Positions 28,372 to 37,633 of a stretch of DNA of 64,000 nucleotides are shown in pieces. The stretch's first letter is position 1; every line of letters starts with the position of its first letter. The position numbers and the translations under genes are program-made. Where the stretch lies: NCBI RefSeq assembly GCF_024806835.1, contig NZ_JANTYU010000006.1:1-64000 (forward strand), given 5' to 3'. The DNA is from Xanthomonas sp. 3793. Lineage in GTDB: Bacteria; Pseudomonadota; Gammaproteobacteria; Xanthomonadales; Xanthomonadaceae. Below the pieces are notes generated by a model. The model did not search any database, had not been told where the DNA came from, and saw only the letters and a list, made by a program, of their open reading frames with translations.

Positions 28372-28920
28372 ATGAGCAAGCACTACACCGAGACCAGCAA
28401 ATTCCTCAGCTACGTCTTGCGGCATGCACCGGAGTCCATCGGGCTGGTGCTGGATCGCGACGGCTGGGCCGACATCGCCGCACTGATTGCGGCAGCCAAT
28501 GCAGAGGGCAAGGCGCTGGATGCGGAGTTGATCCGCGCGGTGATCTCCAGCAGCGACAAGCAGCGCTTTGCGCTGTCTGCCGACGGCCTGCGCATGCGTG
28601 CGGTGCAGGGCCATTCGACGGCGAGCGTAGCCCTTGCGCACGTGGCAAAGGCACCGCCAACGCTGCTTTACCATGGCACCGCCACGCGTTTTCTCGATGC
28701 GATCCTGCGCGAAGGCCTGCGCCCTGGCCAACGCCATCATGTGCATCTGTCCGCCGATTCGCAGACCGCCATGGACGTGGGCGCACGCTATGGCACGCCG
28801 GTATTGCTGATCGTCCAGGCCGAACAGATGCACGACCAGGGCCTGCAGTTTTTTCAGGCCGACAACGGCGTGTGGCTCACCGACGCGGTACCGGTGGCAT
28901 TTCTGACCCGCGCGAGCTGA
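28372..28920 (+). CDS. kptA: RNA 2'-phosphotransferase Tpt1/KptA
   Basis: 182 residues. N-terminal winged-helix lobe (KFLSYVLRHAPESIGLVLDRDGW, family signature with the conserved Arg-His) and C-terminal ADP-ribosyltransferase lobe (LYHGTATRFLDAILREGL, then HVHLSADSQTAMDVGARYG). KptA transfers an internal RNA 2'-phosphate to NAD+, making ADP-ribose 1''-2''-cyclic phosphate. The bacterial substrate is uncertain, as most bacteria lack tRNA splicing. Single gene with its own upstream region. Confidence 0.94.
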   Translation: MSKHYTETSKFLSYVLRHAPESIGLVLDRDGWADIAALIAAANAEGKALDAELIRAVISSSDKQRFALSADGLRMRAVQGHSTASVALAHVAKAPPTLLYHGTATRFLDAILREGLRPGQRHHVHLSADSQTAMDVGARYGTPVLLIVQAEQMHDQGLQFFQADNGVWLTDAVPVAFLTRAS

Positions 28921-29089
28921 CGCGCGCACGCCGACAACTGCCGCTGTTCGCAGCGGCGTGTGTCACAGCACCGCGGCAGTGCCTCGCAACGCAGCACACG
29001 CGCCTGCCTTCACAACCCCCATGCCGCCCGCCTTGCCAGAATGCCGGCCGCTTGGGGCTGTCGATGGCAGGGGAACCGGAGTTGGATGC

Positions 29090-30355
29090 ATGACATGGAT
29101 CATCGTGGCCACGGTCGTCGCCACACTGGTGGTGGGGCTGCTGCTGCTCAACTTCGCCACGCCCGAGAAAAAGCTCGAGCACATCCCCAGCCACTGCTAC
29201 GACGTCTCCGACCCGCAGTTCAAACGCGAGATGTCGGTATTGCTGGGCCCGGCGATCCTGCCGGGCAACAAGATCCAGGCGCTGCACAACGGCAGCGAGA
29301 TCTTCCCGGCGATGCTGGCGGCCATCCGCAGCGCGCAGCAGACCATCACCTTCGAAACCTACATCTACTGGTCGGGCGAGATCGGCCGCGAGTTCAGCCA
29401 GGCGCTGTCCGAGCGCGCGCGTGCCGGGGTCAAGGTGCGCGTCACCATCGACTGGGGCGGCAGCCTGAAGATGGACCCGTCGCTGGTCGAGGAGATGACC
29501 GATGCCGGGGTGGAGGTGCACCGCTACCGTCCGCTGACCTGGTACAACCTGCATCGCGTCAATAACCGCACCCATCGCAAGCTGCTGGTGATCGATGGCC
29601 GCATCGGCTTCACCGGCGGCGTCGGCGTGGCCGACCAGTGGATGGGCGAGGCGCAGGACCCGGAGCACTGGCGCGACTCGCATTACCGCATCGAAGGCCC
29701 GGTGGTGGCGCAGGTGCAGGCCGCCTTCAACGACAACTGGATCAAGAGCACCGGCCGCGTGCTCAACGGCGCCGAGTATTACCCCGAGTTGTCGCCGGCC
29801 GGCGACAGCGACGCGCAGCTGTTCGTGGCCTCGCCGGCCGGCGGCAGCGAAAGCATGCACCTGATGTACTTGATCGCCATCGCCGCGGCGCGCAGCTCCA
29901 TCGACCTGGCCGCCGCCTACTTCGTCCCCGATGCGCTGATCACCCGCGCGCTGCTGGAAGCGCGTGCGCGCGGCGTGCGCATCCGCGTGCTGCTGCCGGG
30001 CAAGCACATCGATGCGGTCTCGGTGCGGCTGGCCTCCAAGGCCAGCTGGGAGCCGCTGCTGCAGGCCGGCATCGCCATCCACGAATTCCTGCCCACCATG
30101 CTGCATACCAAGCTGCTTATCATCGACGGCCTGCTGGTCTCGGTGGGCTCGACCAACTTCGACATCCGCTCGTTCCGCCTCAACGACGAGGCCAGCCTGA
30201 ACGTCTACGACCGTGACCTGGCCGCGCAGATGACCGAGGTGTTCGAGCGCGACCTGCAACGGGCCGAGCTGTACACGCTGGAGCGCTGGCATGCGCGGCC
30301 GCTGCGGCAGAAGCTGGGCGAAAAGCTGGTCTTCCCGTTCCGCTCGCAGGTGTAA
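29090..30355 (+). CDS. cls: cardiolipin synthase-type phospholipase D family protein
   Basis: 421 residues: one N-terminal membrane helix and two PLD domains. The HKD motifs are HRKLLVIDGRIGFTGG (near residue 161) and HTKLLIIDGLLVSVGSTN (near 338), both complete. Such enzymes condense phosphatidylglycerol (ClsA/ClsB type) to cardiolipin at the inner membrane. ATG 29090 is supported by CGGAG about eight bases upstream and by the position of the membrane helix. The frame is open further upstream but lacks coding character. Confidence 0.9.
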   Translation: MTWIIVATVVATLVVGLLLLNFATPEKKLEHIPSHCYDVSDPQFKREMSVLLGPAILPGNKIQALHNGSEIFPAMLAAIRSAQQTITFETYIYWSGEIGREFSQALSERARAGVKVRVTIDWGGSLKMDPSLVEEMTDAGVEVHRYRPLTWYNLHRVNNRTHRKLLVIDGRIGFTGGVGVADQWMGEAQDPEHWRDSHYRIEGPVVAQVQAAFNDNWIKSTGRVLNGAEYYPELSPAGDSDAQLFVASPAGGSESMHLMYLIAIAAARSSIDLAAAYFVPDALITRALLEARARGVRIRVLLPGKHIDAVSVRLASKASWEPLLQAGIAIHEFLPTMLHTKLLIIDGLLVSVGSTNFDIRSFRLNDEASLNVYDRDLAAQMTEVFERDLQRAELYTLERWHARPLRQKLGEKLVFPFRSQV

Positions 30356-30375
30356 TCCGCCTCGCCCGGGGCCTC

Positions 30376-30900
30376 TTATACCCGTGCGGACACCCCGGCC
30401 TGCAGCCGCAGCTGGCGCAGGCGCCACCACACCCCGCCCACGTGCACCAGCGAATACAGCACCAGCGCAGCGGCAATCCCCATGGTCAGCGGGCTGGCCT
30501 GCGACCCGGCAGCGGCCGCACCCTCGCTGAAGGCGCCCGACGCCCAGCGCCAGGCCAGCCGGCCCAGCAGCACCAGCATCAACGCGCCGCCGATCCATGG
30601 ATTGGGCGTGTACCAGCCCTGGCCGTCCACCCATTCGGCATGCGTATGGCGCAACGACAACGTACCCAGCCCGATACCGGCCGCCGTTCCCAGCGCGATG
30701 CCCGGCCGCACCTGCGGCAATCCGTAGAGCGCAAACGCCAGCGCGGCGGCGGCGATGACCAGCACGACCGCCCGCACCGCCGTGCTGACCGGCTTCCACT
30801 GCTGGCGGCCGAAGCTGCGGCGCAGACGCCGGTAGTAAATGAAGGCGATGGCCGCCATCGACAGGTACGGGGTAAACGGCGCGATGGCAGCAGCGGGCAT
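30376..30900 (-). CDS. multi-pass membrane protein, possibly DUF1453/CcdC-like
   Basis: 174 residues with five or so hydrophobic helices: SMAAIAFIYYRRLRRSFGRQ near the N-terminus, then AVVLVIAAAALAFALYG, PGIALGTAAGIGLGTLSLR and two more. The YRRLRR after the first helix and TPNPWIGGAL recall DUF1453-type proteins, but the assignment is tentative and the function unknown. Convergent with cls. Confidence 0.7.
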   Translation of the reverse strand: MPAAAIAPFTPYLSMAAIAFIYYRRLRRSFGRQQWKPVSTAVRAVVLVIAAAALAFALYGLPQVRPGIALGTAAGIGLGTLSLRHTHAEWVDGQGWYTPNPWIGGALMLVLLGRLAWRWASGAFSEGAAAAGSQASPLTMGIAAALVLYSLVHVGGVWWRLRQLRLQAGVSARV

Positions 30901-31147
30901 GACCAGTCCTTTGTGGGTGAAGTGACCGCTGCAGGATGAAACCCGCCCGCACCGCGGACAAGGTGCCAAGTGTCACTTTCTACGGCCGGGCGCTTGTCGC
31001 CGCGGCGGGCACCCTTGCGGCCCGGCGCTTGCGGGCCGCCGGTGCCATCGCATCCGGTGAACGCCGCGCACGCGCGCCAGCCATTGCCACACGCGGATCC
31101 GGGCCGCGGCGGTAGACTTGCCGGCAGTACTCCCCCACCGCAGTGCC

Positions 31148-31354
31148 ATGTCCGCCATCAAGCACCACGCCCAGACGCTGATCGACACGCTGCCCGAGAC
31201 GGCAGGCTGGCAGGACGTGGTGCGCGTCGTGGAGGCCGCCAGCTTCCAGGCCGCGGTGCTGGACGGGATTGCCGCAGCCGACCAGGGCGCCATCACCGCA
31301 CCGGCCCAGGTCACCGCACTGTTCGCCAGATGGGGCGTTGATGTTGCGGCGTGA
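31148..31354 (+). CDS. antitoxin-like protein upstream of RelE/ParE-type domain
   Basis: 68 residues, acidic/alanine-rich, helical. No helix-turn-helix is certain. Its role is inferred from position: its stop lies inside the start of the next gene (14-base overlap), which begins with a RelE/ParE-like toxin domain, the usual antitoxin-toxin arrangement. It could be a non-DNA-binding antitoxin. Confidence 0.65.
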   Translation: MSAIKHHAQTLIDTLPETAGWQDVVRVVEAASFQAAVLDGIAAADQGAITAPAQVTALFARWGVDVAA

Positions 31355-32453
31355 CTGGACTGTCCCGGCCGCCAAGCAGCTCGCCCACGCCCAGGATCAC
31401 TACCACGCGCTCAACCCGACCATTGCCGCGGCGATGGCGCGGCATGTGCTGGAAGCCACCCGCACGCTGGCCGAGCAGCCGGGGCGTGGCCATGCCGGCC
31501 GCGTGGCGGGTACCCGCGAGTGGGTGGTCAAGCACACGCCTTACGTGCTGGTCTACCGCGTGCGCGAGGACGCGCTGCAACTGCTGCACGTCCATCTGGA
31601 CCCCGGCGACTGGCTACCCCGCAGCGAGCCGCTGATCGAACGCATCGAGCCGTGGATTGCCGCGCTGATCAGCGCGCTGCTGCATGTGCTGATGTTGCTG
31701 ATCCTGCTCTCCGCCTCCACCCCCAGCATGACCCCGCCGCAAGGCTCGGCCAGCGGTGGGCGGACCAAGGTGGATTTTGTCGGCGACACCGACCAGCCGC
31801 AGCAACCCACGCCCTCGCCAACGCCCACCCCGCCCTCGCAGACCCCCGCGCCGGTGCAGCCGCCGCCGGCCGCATCGCCGCTGCAATCGACGCTGGTCCA
31901 GAACGCCAGGAACCCGGTGCCGCCGCAGGGCGATACCCGCCGCGGCAGCCTGGCCGAGCAACGCCGTGCCCAACCGGTGCAGCGCCCCACCCCGCCGCAG
32001 CCGCCGGCCGAACCGTCATCGCCACCGCAACGCCGCCCGGAAACCTGGACCGGCCGCCCGCCGGGCATGCTCGACGAACCCGCCGACGCCGCCGAAAACG
32101 GCAGCGCCAACACGCCCACCATCAGCGAAGGCCGTCGCCGCGACCGCAGCAATGCCCAGCCCAGCATGGATATCGGCGGTTTCCAGGTCTATTACGACGT
32201 GCGCAGCGAAACCCAGCTGCGCGCGTGGAAGGAACAAGGCATGCAGGAGATCGCCATCATCCTGCCTGGCACCCAGCAACGCATGGTCTGCCCGCTGGAT
32301 GTCGCGCTCAAGCGCGGCTCCAGCAAATGCCGCCTGCTGCCGCCGGATTCGCCGGAACTGAAATCCATCGGCGATGCCCGCGAGGTCATCAACATGATGG
32401 AGGTCTATCGCCAAGGCGAACCGGTCTGGCGTGGGCCGGGGCCGTATCGGTGA
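31341..32453 (+). CDS. RelE/ParE-like toxin domain fused to membrane and proline-rich protein
   Basis: 370 residues in one frame. Residues ~1-95 have a RelE/ParE fold pattern (WTVPAAKQLAHAQDHYHAL, GRVAGTREWVVKHTPYVLVY, then a final LQLLHVH strand). A transmembrane helix (WIAALISALLHVLMLLILL) at about 105-127 follows, then a ~140-residue Pro/Gln/Ser-rich region of the kind that spans the periplasm in TonB/TolA proteins. An unrecognised ~90-residue C-terminal domain starts near DIGGFQVYYDVRSETQLRAW. No in-frame ATG, GTG or TTG lies between the toxin part and the helix, so a separate start for the membrane part is not obvious. A native fusion, a recent gene fusion by loss of a stop, and a sequencing error are all possible. 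Confidence 0.7.
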   Translation: MLRRDWTVPAAKQLAHAQDHYHALNPTIAAAMARHVLEATRTLAEQPGRGHAGRVAGTREWVVKHTPYVLVYRVREDALQLLHVHLDPGDWLPRSEPLIERIEPWIAALISALLHVLMLLILLSASTPSMTPPQGSASGGRTKVDFVGDTDQPQQPTPSPTPTPPSQTPAPVQPPPAASPLQSTLVQNARNPVPPQGDTRRGSLAEQRRAQPVQRPTPPQPPAEPSSPPQRRPETWTGRPPGMLDEPADAAENGSANTPTISEGRRRDRSNAQPSMDIGGFQVYYDVRSETQLRAWKEQGMQEIAIILPGTQQRMVCPLDVALKRGSSKCRLLPPDSPELKSIGDAREVINMMEVYRQGEPVWRGPGPYR

Positions 32454-32616
32454 GAGGTGGGGGCTGTCTGGTAGCGGTGTATCCCGATTCCCCTCCACGC
32501 ACGCGTGCCGAAACCGCCATTTCGGTCCCCCCCCTGAAGTGCCGTGTTGAAAGCAGCGACCGCACGAGCCGACGCTGGCTTCGGCTCGTTCGTCGATCAC
32601 CTGGCGGTCGCAGACA

Positions 32617-33177
32617 TCAGCTCCCCTGGTCTTTTCCGAGCTTTGTACCCAGTGCTCCCTTGAACGGCGCCGGATTGCTGGTCACCAGGCAGTTGTAGGG
32701 TTTGTCGCTGTTGAGAACCAGCACGGACGACTGCGGCCCCTTGAAATCCAGCCCGACCGAGAACAGCACATAGGTGTTGGGCAGCGCGCTCGGCCGAAAC
32801 GCGCCAAAGGCATACTCCCCCGCCACGCCCAACGGCGGCAGCGGCACCGTCAGCATCAGCGGCTGTGTGGCCACAGGAGAGGGCAGCGACGAGGAAGCGG
32901 ACATGATCTTGGACTGCACGTCGATCGAATACTTGGTCGTAACTGTCACTCCCAGGTACTTAGAACTCGGCGCCGAGACCTGCTTGCGACACGCCGCAAT
33001 GTCCTCCGGCTTCTGATCCTGCTGTCCGGTCTGCAGCGTGGCAAAGACATGGGTCAGCGTGACCTTGTCCGTCCCGGTGACCGGTGCTGCAACGGCAGCA
33101 TCCATGCACAACGCGGCGACGACGAGTGAGAGGCCGCAGGCCGCAAGTGCAGCGCGAGAGCTGGTTTTAGGTGTCAT
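32617..33177 (-). CDS. exported protein of unknown function
   Basis: 186 residues with a signal peptide (LAACGLSLVVAALCMDAAVAAP). Mature part has two Cys (AACRKQ and YNCLVTS) that could pair, and a mixed beta pattern; no family recognised. ATG 33177 is chosen because GGAG sits eight bases upstream; an in-frame GTG lies at 33186. Convergent with the toxin-fusion gene. Confidence 0.75.
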   Translation of the reverse strand: MTPKTSSRAALAACGLSLVVAALCMDAAVAAPVTGTDKVTLTHVFATLQTGQQDQKPEDIAACRKQVSAPSSKYLGVTVTTKYSIDVQSKIMSASSSLPSPVATQPLMLTVPLPPLGVAGEYAFGAFRPSALPNTYVLFSVGLDFKGPQSSVLVLNSDKPYNCLVTSNPAPFKGALGTKLGKDQGS

Positions 33178-33816
33178 TTCGATCACTCCTTCATCTGTGA
33201 TGCAAGGTGCCGACAGCCGCTAGTCGCGCGGCTGCCGCTTGCGCCTTGAATGGACAATCGCAACGGCACCTGTGCATACCGCCAAGCGGCAGATGATCGA
33301 TTGCGTTCGATGACGACATGCGTCTGTGTGGGAGCGCCACACCTACGCCACCCAGCTGGCTGCGCCGCTGGTGTGTTCATCGTTGAAGACCCACACCTCG
33401 CAAACCCGTCAAATCGTCTCAACGACGTCGCTGCGTGATGCAGTTAGGCATTTGAAAGCGAACAAGGCGATGTCCATCGCTCACACCAAGCAGCAGTGGA
33501 GGCAAGCCACCATCTGAAGTGCCTGGGGGCTTGCAGTTTCCAGTAATGCCACTGAAGTGTGGTCGCCTACTTGAAGAGGCATTGGAGTGCAGGAAGATCC
33601 CAATGCACACACTTGAATGCGCACACCTGGACGTGGCGCAAAGCGGTTCTCGCCAAGGCAACCCTGACGATCCAGTTGAGCTATTCGGCAACCCTCAGGA
33701 GCCCGCAGTACGCTGGTATCGTCTGCATGGAAGCAGTGTTGCTGTGCCAGCCTGCCCGGAAAGGCTCAAGACCTCGCGGACATTCCATTCAAGTGAGTGG
33801 TTATCAGGAGAGCGCC
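33178..33816. other. intergenic region, less GC-rich
   Basis: About 640 bases without a convincing gene. It is visibly less GC-rich than the surrounding genes. Short open frames lack ribosome sites, and none shows a family signal. AGGAG at 33806-33810 belongs to the following lipoprotein gene. It may be the remains of a lost gene. Confidence 0.4.
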
Positions 33817-34254
33817 ATGCCCCGCATCGTACTGAAACGCTTGGCTGCAACACTTGCACTTACCGGGCTTGCGATGGCTCCGCTTTCATCCTGCGCGACT
33901 GCAGATGCTGCACGTACAGCTTCGTCACGGCAGGACTCCATGAAATCGGGAGCCGGCCAGATGCTTGACGAAATCTATGCATCCAGACAACCCGTTCGAT
34001 TCGAACAGGTCGACGTTAGTCGCATCGTTGCCAAGTACGTCCCGGTGGGAACGGCAAAGTTGGTGGTGCTGGAGAGGTTCGGCAACTCTCCAACGTCAAA
34101 GATTGTTGAAGACACCATAGGCAAGGTGGTCGTCAGGGACGATAAGGGGCAGGCAATGCTTGATCCAGATGCACGTTCCATCGTGATGACGTTTTCCTTG
34201 GATACCGATGGCAAGGTGACGCACGTCGACGCCGTCCATATCAAGAATCAGTGA
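33817..34254 (+). CDS. lipoprotein of unknown function
   Basis: 145 residues. Signal peptide with lipobox LSSC (LTGLAMAPLSSCATADA), then a soluble domain with VLERFGNSPTSKIVEDTIGK and a C-terminal beta pair (SIVMTFSLDTDGKVTHVDAV). ATG 33817 has AGGAG six bases upstream. No family recognised; outer-membrane or periplasmic location is inferred from the lipobox. Confidence 0.78.
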   Translation: MPRIVLKRLAATLALTGLAMAPLSSCATADAARTASSRQDSMKSGAGQMLDEIYASRQPVRFEQVDVSRIVAKYVPVGTAKLVVLERFGNSPTSKIVEDTIGKVVVRDDKGQAMLDPDARSIVMTFSLDTDGKVTHVDAVHIKNQ

Positions 34255-34409
34255 GCCAACGGGGACGTGCTGGACGAGAACACTGAAGTTGGATATCGCG
34301 ACATCGGGTCTGCGCTTGGCAAGGCGTAGCATCACAAGCTCTTTGCGGACTGCGCGGGCACAGGCACCGCCGTCCAATGCCTGGTCGATCGGGACGCGCA
34401 TGGCAGTGA

Positions 34410-34748
34410 GCGGATCCAAATCAGGCTCTAGATGATGCCCCATGCGCAAAACGGGCCGGTATCGCACTGGCACCACCGGCGGAAAGCTTCGGGGGGCCGA
34501 CCGGAGCCACCGGCGAGGTCCGCAGCACCCAGGGCGAACTCGGCATGGTGCTCGACGGGCAACCGCTTCGGTCCGCCAAGGGATCGGTGATGGACCTGTA
34601 CAACTACGATGACGAGCCCCGCCCGGCCGATACCTCGACCTGGAAGAGCGGCTACCTGGGGTGCGACTTCATGCGCGCCAACCGGGCGGTGATCGACTTC
34701 GCGTCGGGCTTGCTCTTCATCAAGGCCGAGCCTTCCGCGCACCGCTGA
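34410..34748 (+). pseudogene. C-terminal remnant of a retropepsin-like aspartyl protease
   Basis: The frame opens after a TGA at 34407 and ends at 34748 with no good start. The text GYLGCDFMRANRAVIDFASG followed by LLFIK is typical of the end of retropepsin-like aspartyl proteases, and ESFGGPTGATGEVRSTQGEL precedes it. The N-terminal half with the catalytic Asp is not found upstream, where other frames hold only fragments. The rest of 34255-35026 shows no other gene. Confidence 0.55.
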
Positions 34749-35026
34749 CCGCGCCGATCGCCAGGCACGGGCGGGTCTTCGCGCCGCCGGCGCGCCCGTG
34801 CCGACGGCGCTGGATGTCTGTGCAGGTCGCCGCGCCACCCAAACCAGCGCAGCAATGACCGCCACGCTGGCGCTCCACGGGCGGTGCGTTGCCGGTCGCG
34901 CATTGCGGGCAGGTCGCATGGAGCAACCTCATCTCGCGCCGCTGGCGCGCGGCAGGCAGGAAAGTGGCTACAGTCGGCCCAGGGCCATCGCGCCCACTCC
35001 ATCCACTTGCGCTCCAAAGGATTTGC

Positions 35027-36634
35027 ATGTCCCTGTACCGTCTTGCACCTCGCCTTGGCCTGGCCGTTGGCCTGCTGTGCGCCTGCGCCGCACATGCCGC
35101 CGAGCCGGCGGCCGCGCATCGCCTGCTGCGCGTCACCCTGGGCGGCGCCACCGACCAGCCCGCCTCCGGGCGCCTGCTGGTGTTCGCCACCCTGGCCAAG
35201 GACGCGCAGGCGCAGGCCAAGGACGGCAAGGTGGAGGCGGTGGACACCAACCCGTTCCGTCCCAGCGACACCGCGGTGGCCGCGCAGGAGGTCGCCGGGC
35301 TTGCGCCGGGGGCCAGCGTGCAGATCGATCTGGACAACATCGCCTACCCCAGCGGGTTTTCCGCGCTGCCGGCCGGCGCCTATCTGTTTCAAGCCGTGCT
35401 GGACCCGGACCATAGCTACGGCTACAGCGGCCGCGATGGCGGCGACCTGCTCAGCGCGGTGACGCCGGTCACCCTGGGCAAAGGCGCAGCGCTACCCGCA
35501 CTGACGCTCAGCACGCAGCTGCCTGTCTCGGACGACCCGTGGCAGGTGTCGCCACGCGCGCCGCAGGCCGTGCGCGATGCCGTGCCCGAGGCCAAGCTGC
35601 ACACTACCGATGCCTCGATGGTGAGCCCGTCGCTGAGCGCGTTCTGGGGCCGGCCGGTGTCGCTGCGCGCCCGCGTGCTCACCCCGCCCGGCTATGACGC
35701 CAAGGCCCGCACGCGCTACCCCACCGTGTATGTCACCCACGGCTTTGGCGGCAACTACGACCGCTTTGCCGGCAGCATCGCCGCCACCTGGAGCGCGATG
35801 GCGGCCAAGCAGATGCCGCCGATGCTCTGGGTGTTCCTGGACCAGGCCACGCCCACCGGCACCCACGAGTTCGCCGACTCGGTCAACAACGGCCCCTGGG
35901 GCACGGCGCTGACCGAAGAGCTGATCCCGACGCTGGAGCGCCAGTACCGGATGGACGGCAAGGCCAGCGGCCGGTTCCTCACCGGGCACTCGTCCGGCGG
36001 CTGGGCCACGCTGTGGCTGCAGACGCGCTACCCCAAGCTGTTCGGCGGCACCTGGTCCACCTCGCCCGACTCGAGCGACTTCCACGACTTCACCGGGCCG
36101 GACCTGTACGCACCCAACGCCAATGTCTACCGGCGCCCGGACGGCAGCCAGTTCCCGCTGGTCCGCGATGGGGGCAAGGTGGTGGCCGAGCTGGAAACCT
36201 TCGCCAAGCTCGAACGCGTGCTCGGCCCGTACGGCGGCCAGCTCACTTCCTTCGAGTGGGTGTTTTCCCCGCGCGGGCCCGACGGCCGCCCGCTGCCGAT
36301 GTTCGACCGCGACACCGGCAAAGTGGACCCGGCCGTGGTGGCCTACTGGCGCACCCATTACGACATTTCGGCGCGCGTGGCTGCGCAGTGGCCCACGCTC
36401 AAGCCCGACCTGGACGGCAAGATCCACCTGATCGTCGGCACCGCCGACACGTTCTACCTGGATGGCGCGGCACGTAAATTCCAGGCGGTGCTGGACGGGC
36501 TGGGCGCCAGGAGCGACTTCCGCTATCTGGAAGGCCGCAGCCACTTCGACCTGTACAAGGAAGGCGACGACAGCAGCGCGCTGATGAAGAAGATCGCCGC
36601 GGAAATGTACGCCGTGGCGCGACCGAAGCAGTAA
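35027..36634 (+). CDS. exported esterase-D-like alpha/beta hydrolase
   Basis: 535 residues with a signal peptide (LAVGLLCACAAHAAEP). An N-terminal beta-rich domain of ~170 residues is followed by an esterase D (PF00756-like) hydrolase. YPTVYVTHGFGGNYDRF forms the oxyanion region, TGHSSGGWATLWL carries the nucleophile Ser near residue 320, and GRSHFDLY supplies the likely catalytic His; an Asp near GTADTFY is a candidate acid. Periplasmic or secreted. ATG 35027 has AAGGA five bases upstream. Substrate unknown. Confidence 0.88.
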   Translation: MSLYRLAPRLGLAVGLLCACAAHAAEPAAAHRLLRVTLGGATDQPASGRLLVFATLAKDAQAQAKDGKVEAVDTNPFRPSDTAVAAQEVAGLAPGASVQIDLDNIAYPSGFSALPAGAYLFQAVLDPDHSYGYSGRDGGDLLSAVTPVTLGKGAALPALTLSTQLPVSDDPWQVSPRAPQAVRDAVPEAKLHTTDASMVSPSLSAFWGRPVSLRARVLTPPGYDAKARTRYPTVYVTHGFGGNYDRFAGSIAATWSAMAAKQMPPMLWVFLDQATPTGTHEFADSVNNGPWGTALTEELIPTLERQYRMDGKASGRFLTGHSSGGWATLWLQTRYPKLFGGTWSTSPDSSDFHDFTGPDLYAPNANVYRRPDGSQFPLVRDGGKVVAELETFAKLERVLGPYGGQLTSFEWVFSPRGPDGRPLPMFDRDTGKVDPAVVAYWRTHYDISARVAAQWPTLKPDLDGKIHLIVGTADTFYLDGAARKFQAVLDGLGARSDFRYLEGRSHFDLYKEGDDSSALMKKIAAEMYAVARPKQ

Positions 36635-37022
36635 GAGCGGCTACTACAACGTCGCGCACAGTGGCCAGGTGGATGTAGGCAACGCGGAGGTACCGGCGTG
36701 TGCGAGGGGTACATGCCGCGCCGAGCACCGGCCGCACCCGTCTGGCGGTGAACACAGTCGTTCATGGGCCGCTCCAGGCACCTTCGTACCGGCGGTGACG
36801 TGCCGGCGGTACGCGCAGGAGTTTCGCATGGGCAGTTGACGCACTCCCGGTGCCGGCGATGCAACGCCGCAGGCGCAGCATCGCGTTCGTGCAAGCGCAT
36901 GCACGGCCGCTGCATGCGTTAACGCGCATCCGCATCGCAATGCCTGCAACCCACTGCGCAACGCGCCGGGGCAGACGTACACGCAGCGCGGCATTGGCCA
37001 CGGCGCAGCATCGCCGCGCCCC
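36635..37022. other. intergenic region, nothing recognised
   Basis: About 390 bases between the esterase and the DUF2384-like gene. No gene, terminator hairpin or known repeat could be supported; it has many short GC-rich inverted words (for example acaccgcaggcgcagc-type) without clear order. Confidence 0.35.
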
Positions 37023-37424
37023 CTACGCCGAGCGCTTGGGCAACTCCCATTCCATCTGCTGGCGCAACACCAGCAGCAATACCTTGAGGCTGCCGGCGCG
37101 CACCAATGCGGCGGGGGTCTGCCCATCCAGCGCGTTCATCGGCTCGCGAAACCAGCGGATCAGCGCCTCGTTGTTGCCGCCGTGCAGTGCCCAGGCGTGG
37201 CACACGATCTCGCCCAGCGCCTCGATCCCGGCACTGCCCAGCAACTTGAGATGCTCCGGGGTGAATTTGAACAGCGACAGCACCAGCTCGGCATCGGCGG
37301 CCTTGCCGTGGTCGGCCGCCATCTGTGCGCTGTGCGCGGTGCTGTAGCTGGACGGTTGCGCGCGCAGCGCTTCGGCCCGGCGCATGCCGATGAGCAGGGA
37401 GTCAATCAGGTCGGCGCGTTCCAC
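37023..37424 (-). CDS. small protein with MbcA/ParS-like (DUF2384-like) C-terminus
   Basis: 133 residues from a GTG at 37424 (an ATG at 37385 is an alternative). The C-terminal part ALIRWFREPMNALDGQTPAA with LVRAGSLKVLLLVLRQQ resembles the toxin-binding domain of MbcA/ParS/Xre antitoxins (WL.tpn..L.G.tP.ell). No RES-domain toxin lies beside it, so it would be an orphan or a relative with another role. The match is partial. Confidence 0.55.
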   Translation of the reverse strand: MERADLIDSLLIGMRRAEALRAQPSSYSTAHSAQMAADHGKAADAELVLSLFKFTPEHLKLLGSAGIEALGEIVCHAWALHGGNNEALIRWFREPMNALDGQTPAALVRAGSLKVLLLVLRQQMEWELPKRSA

Positions 37425-37633
37425 GGTGCAGTCCGGCAGGGTGTTGCGCGCACGCTAACGGTGCCGATGACCGCGCTCAATCGGGAGTCTCCCGACAGCC
37501 GCGGCGTCAGTCAGCCGGCATTGCCATCGGCGGTCTTTAACGAACGCCTTGCTAGCATCTGGGCGCGTTGCTGGCGGCGCACCGGGTGACCCGGGCCGCC
37601 GGATCTGGAGTGCCATCTCATGAGGAGTCGCCG

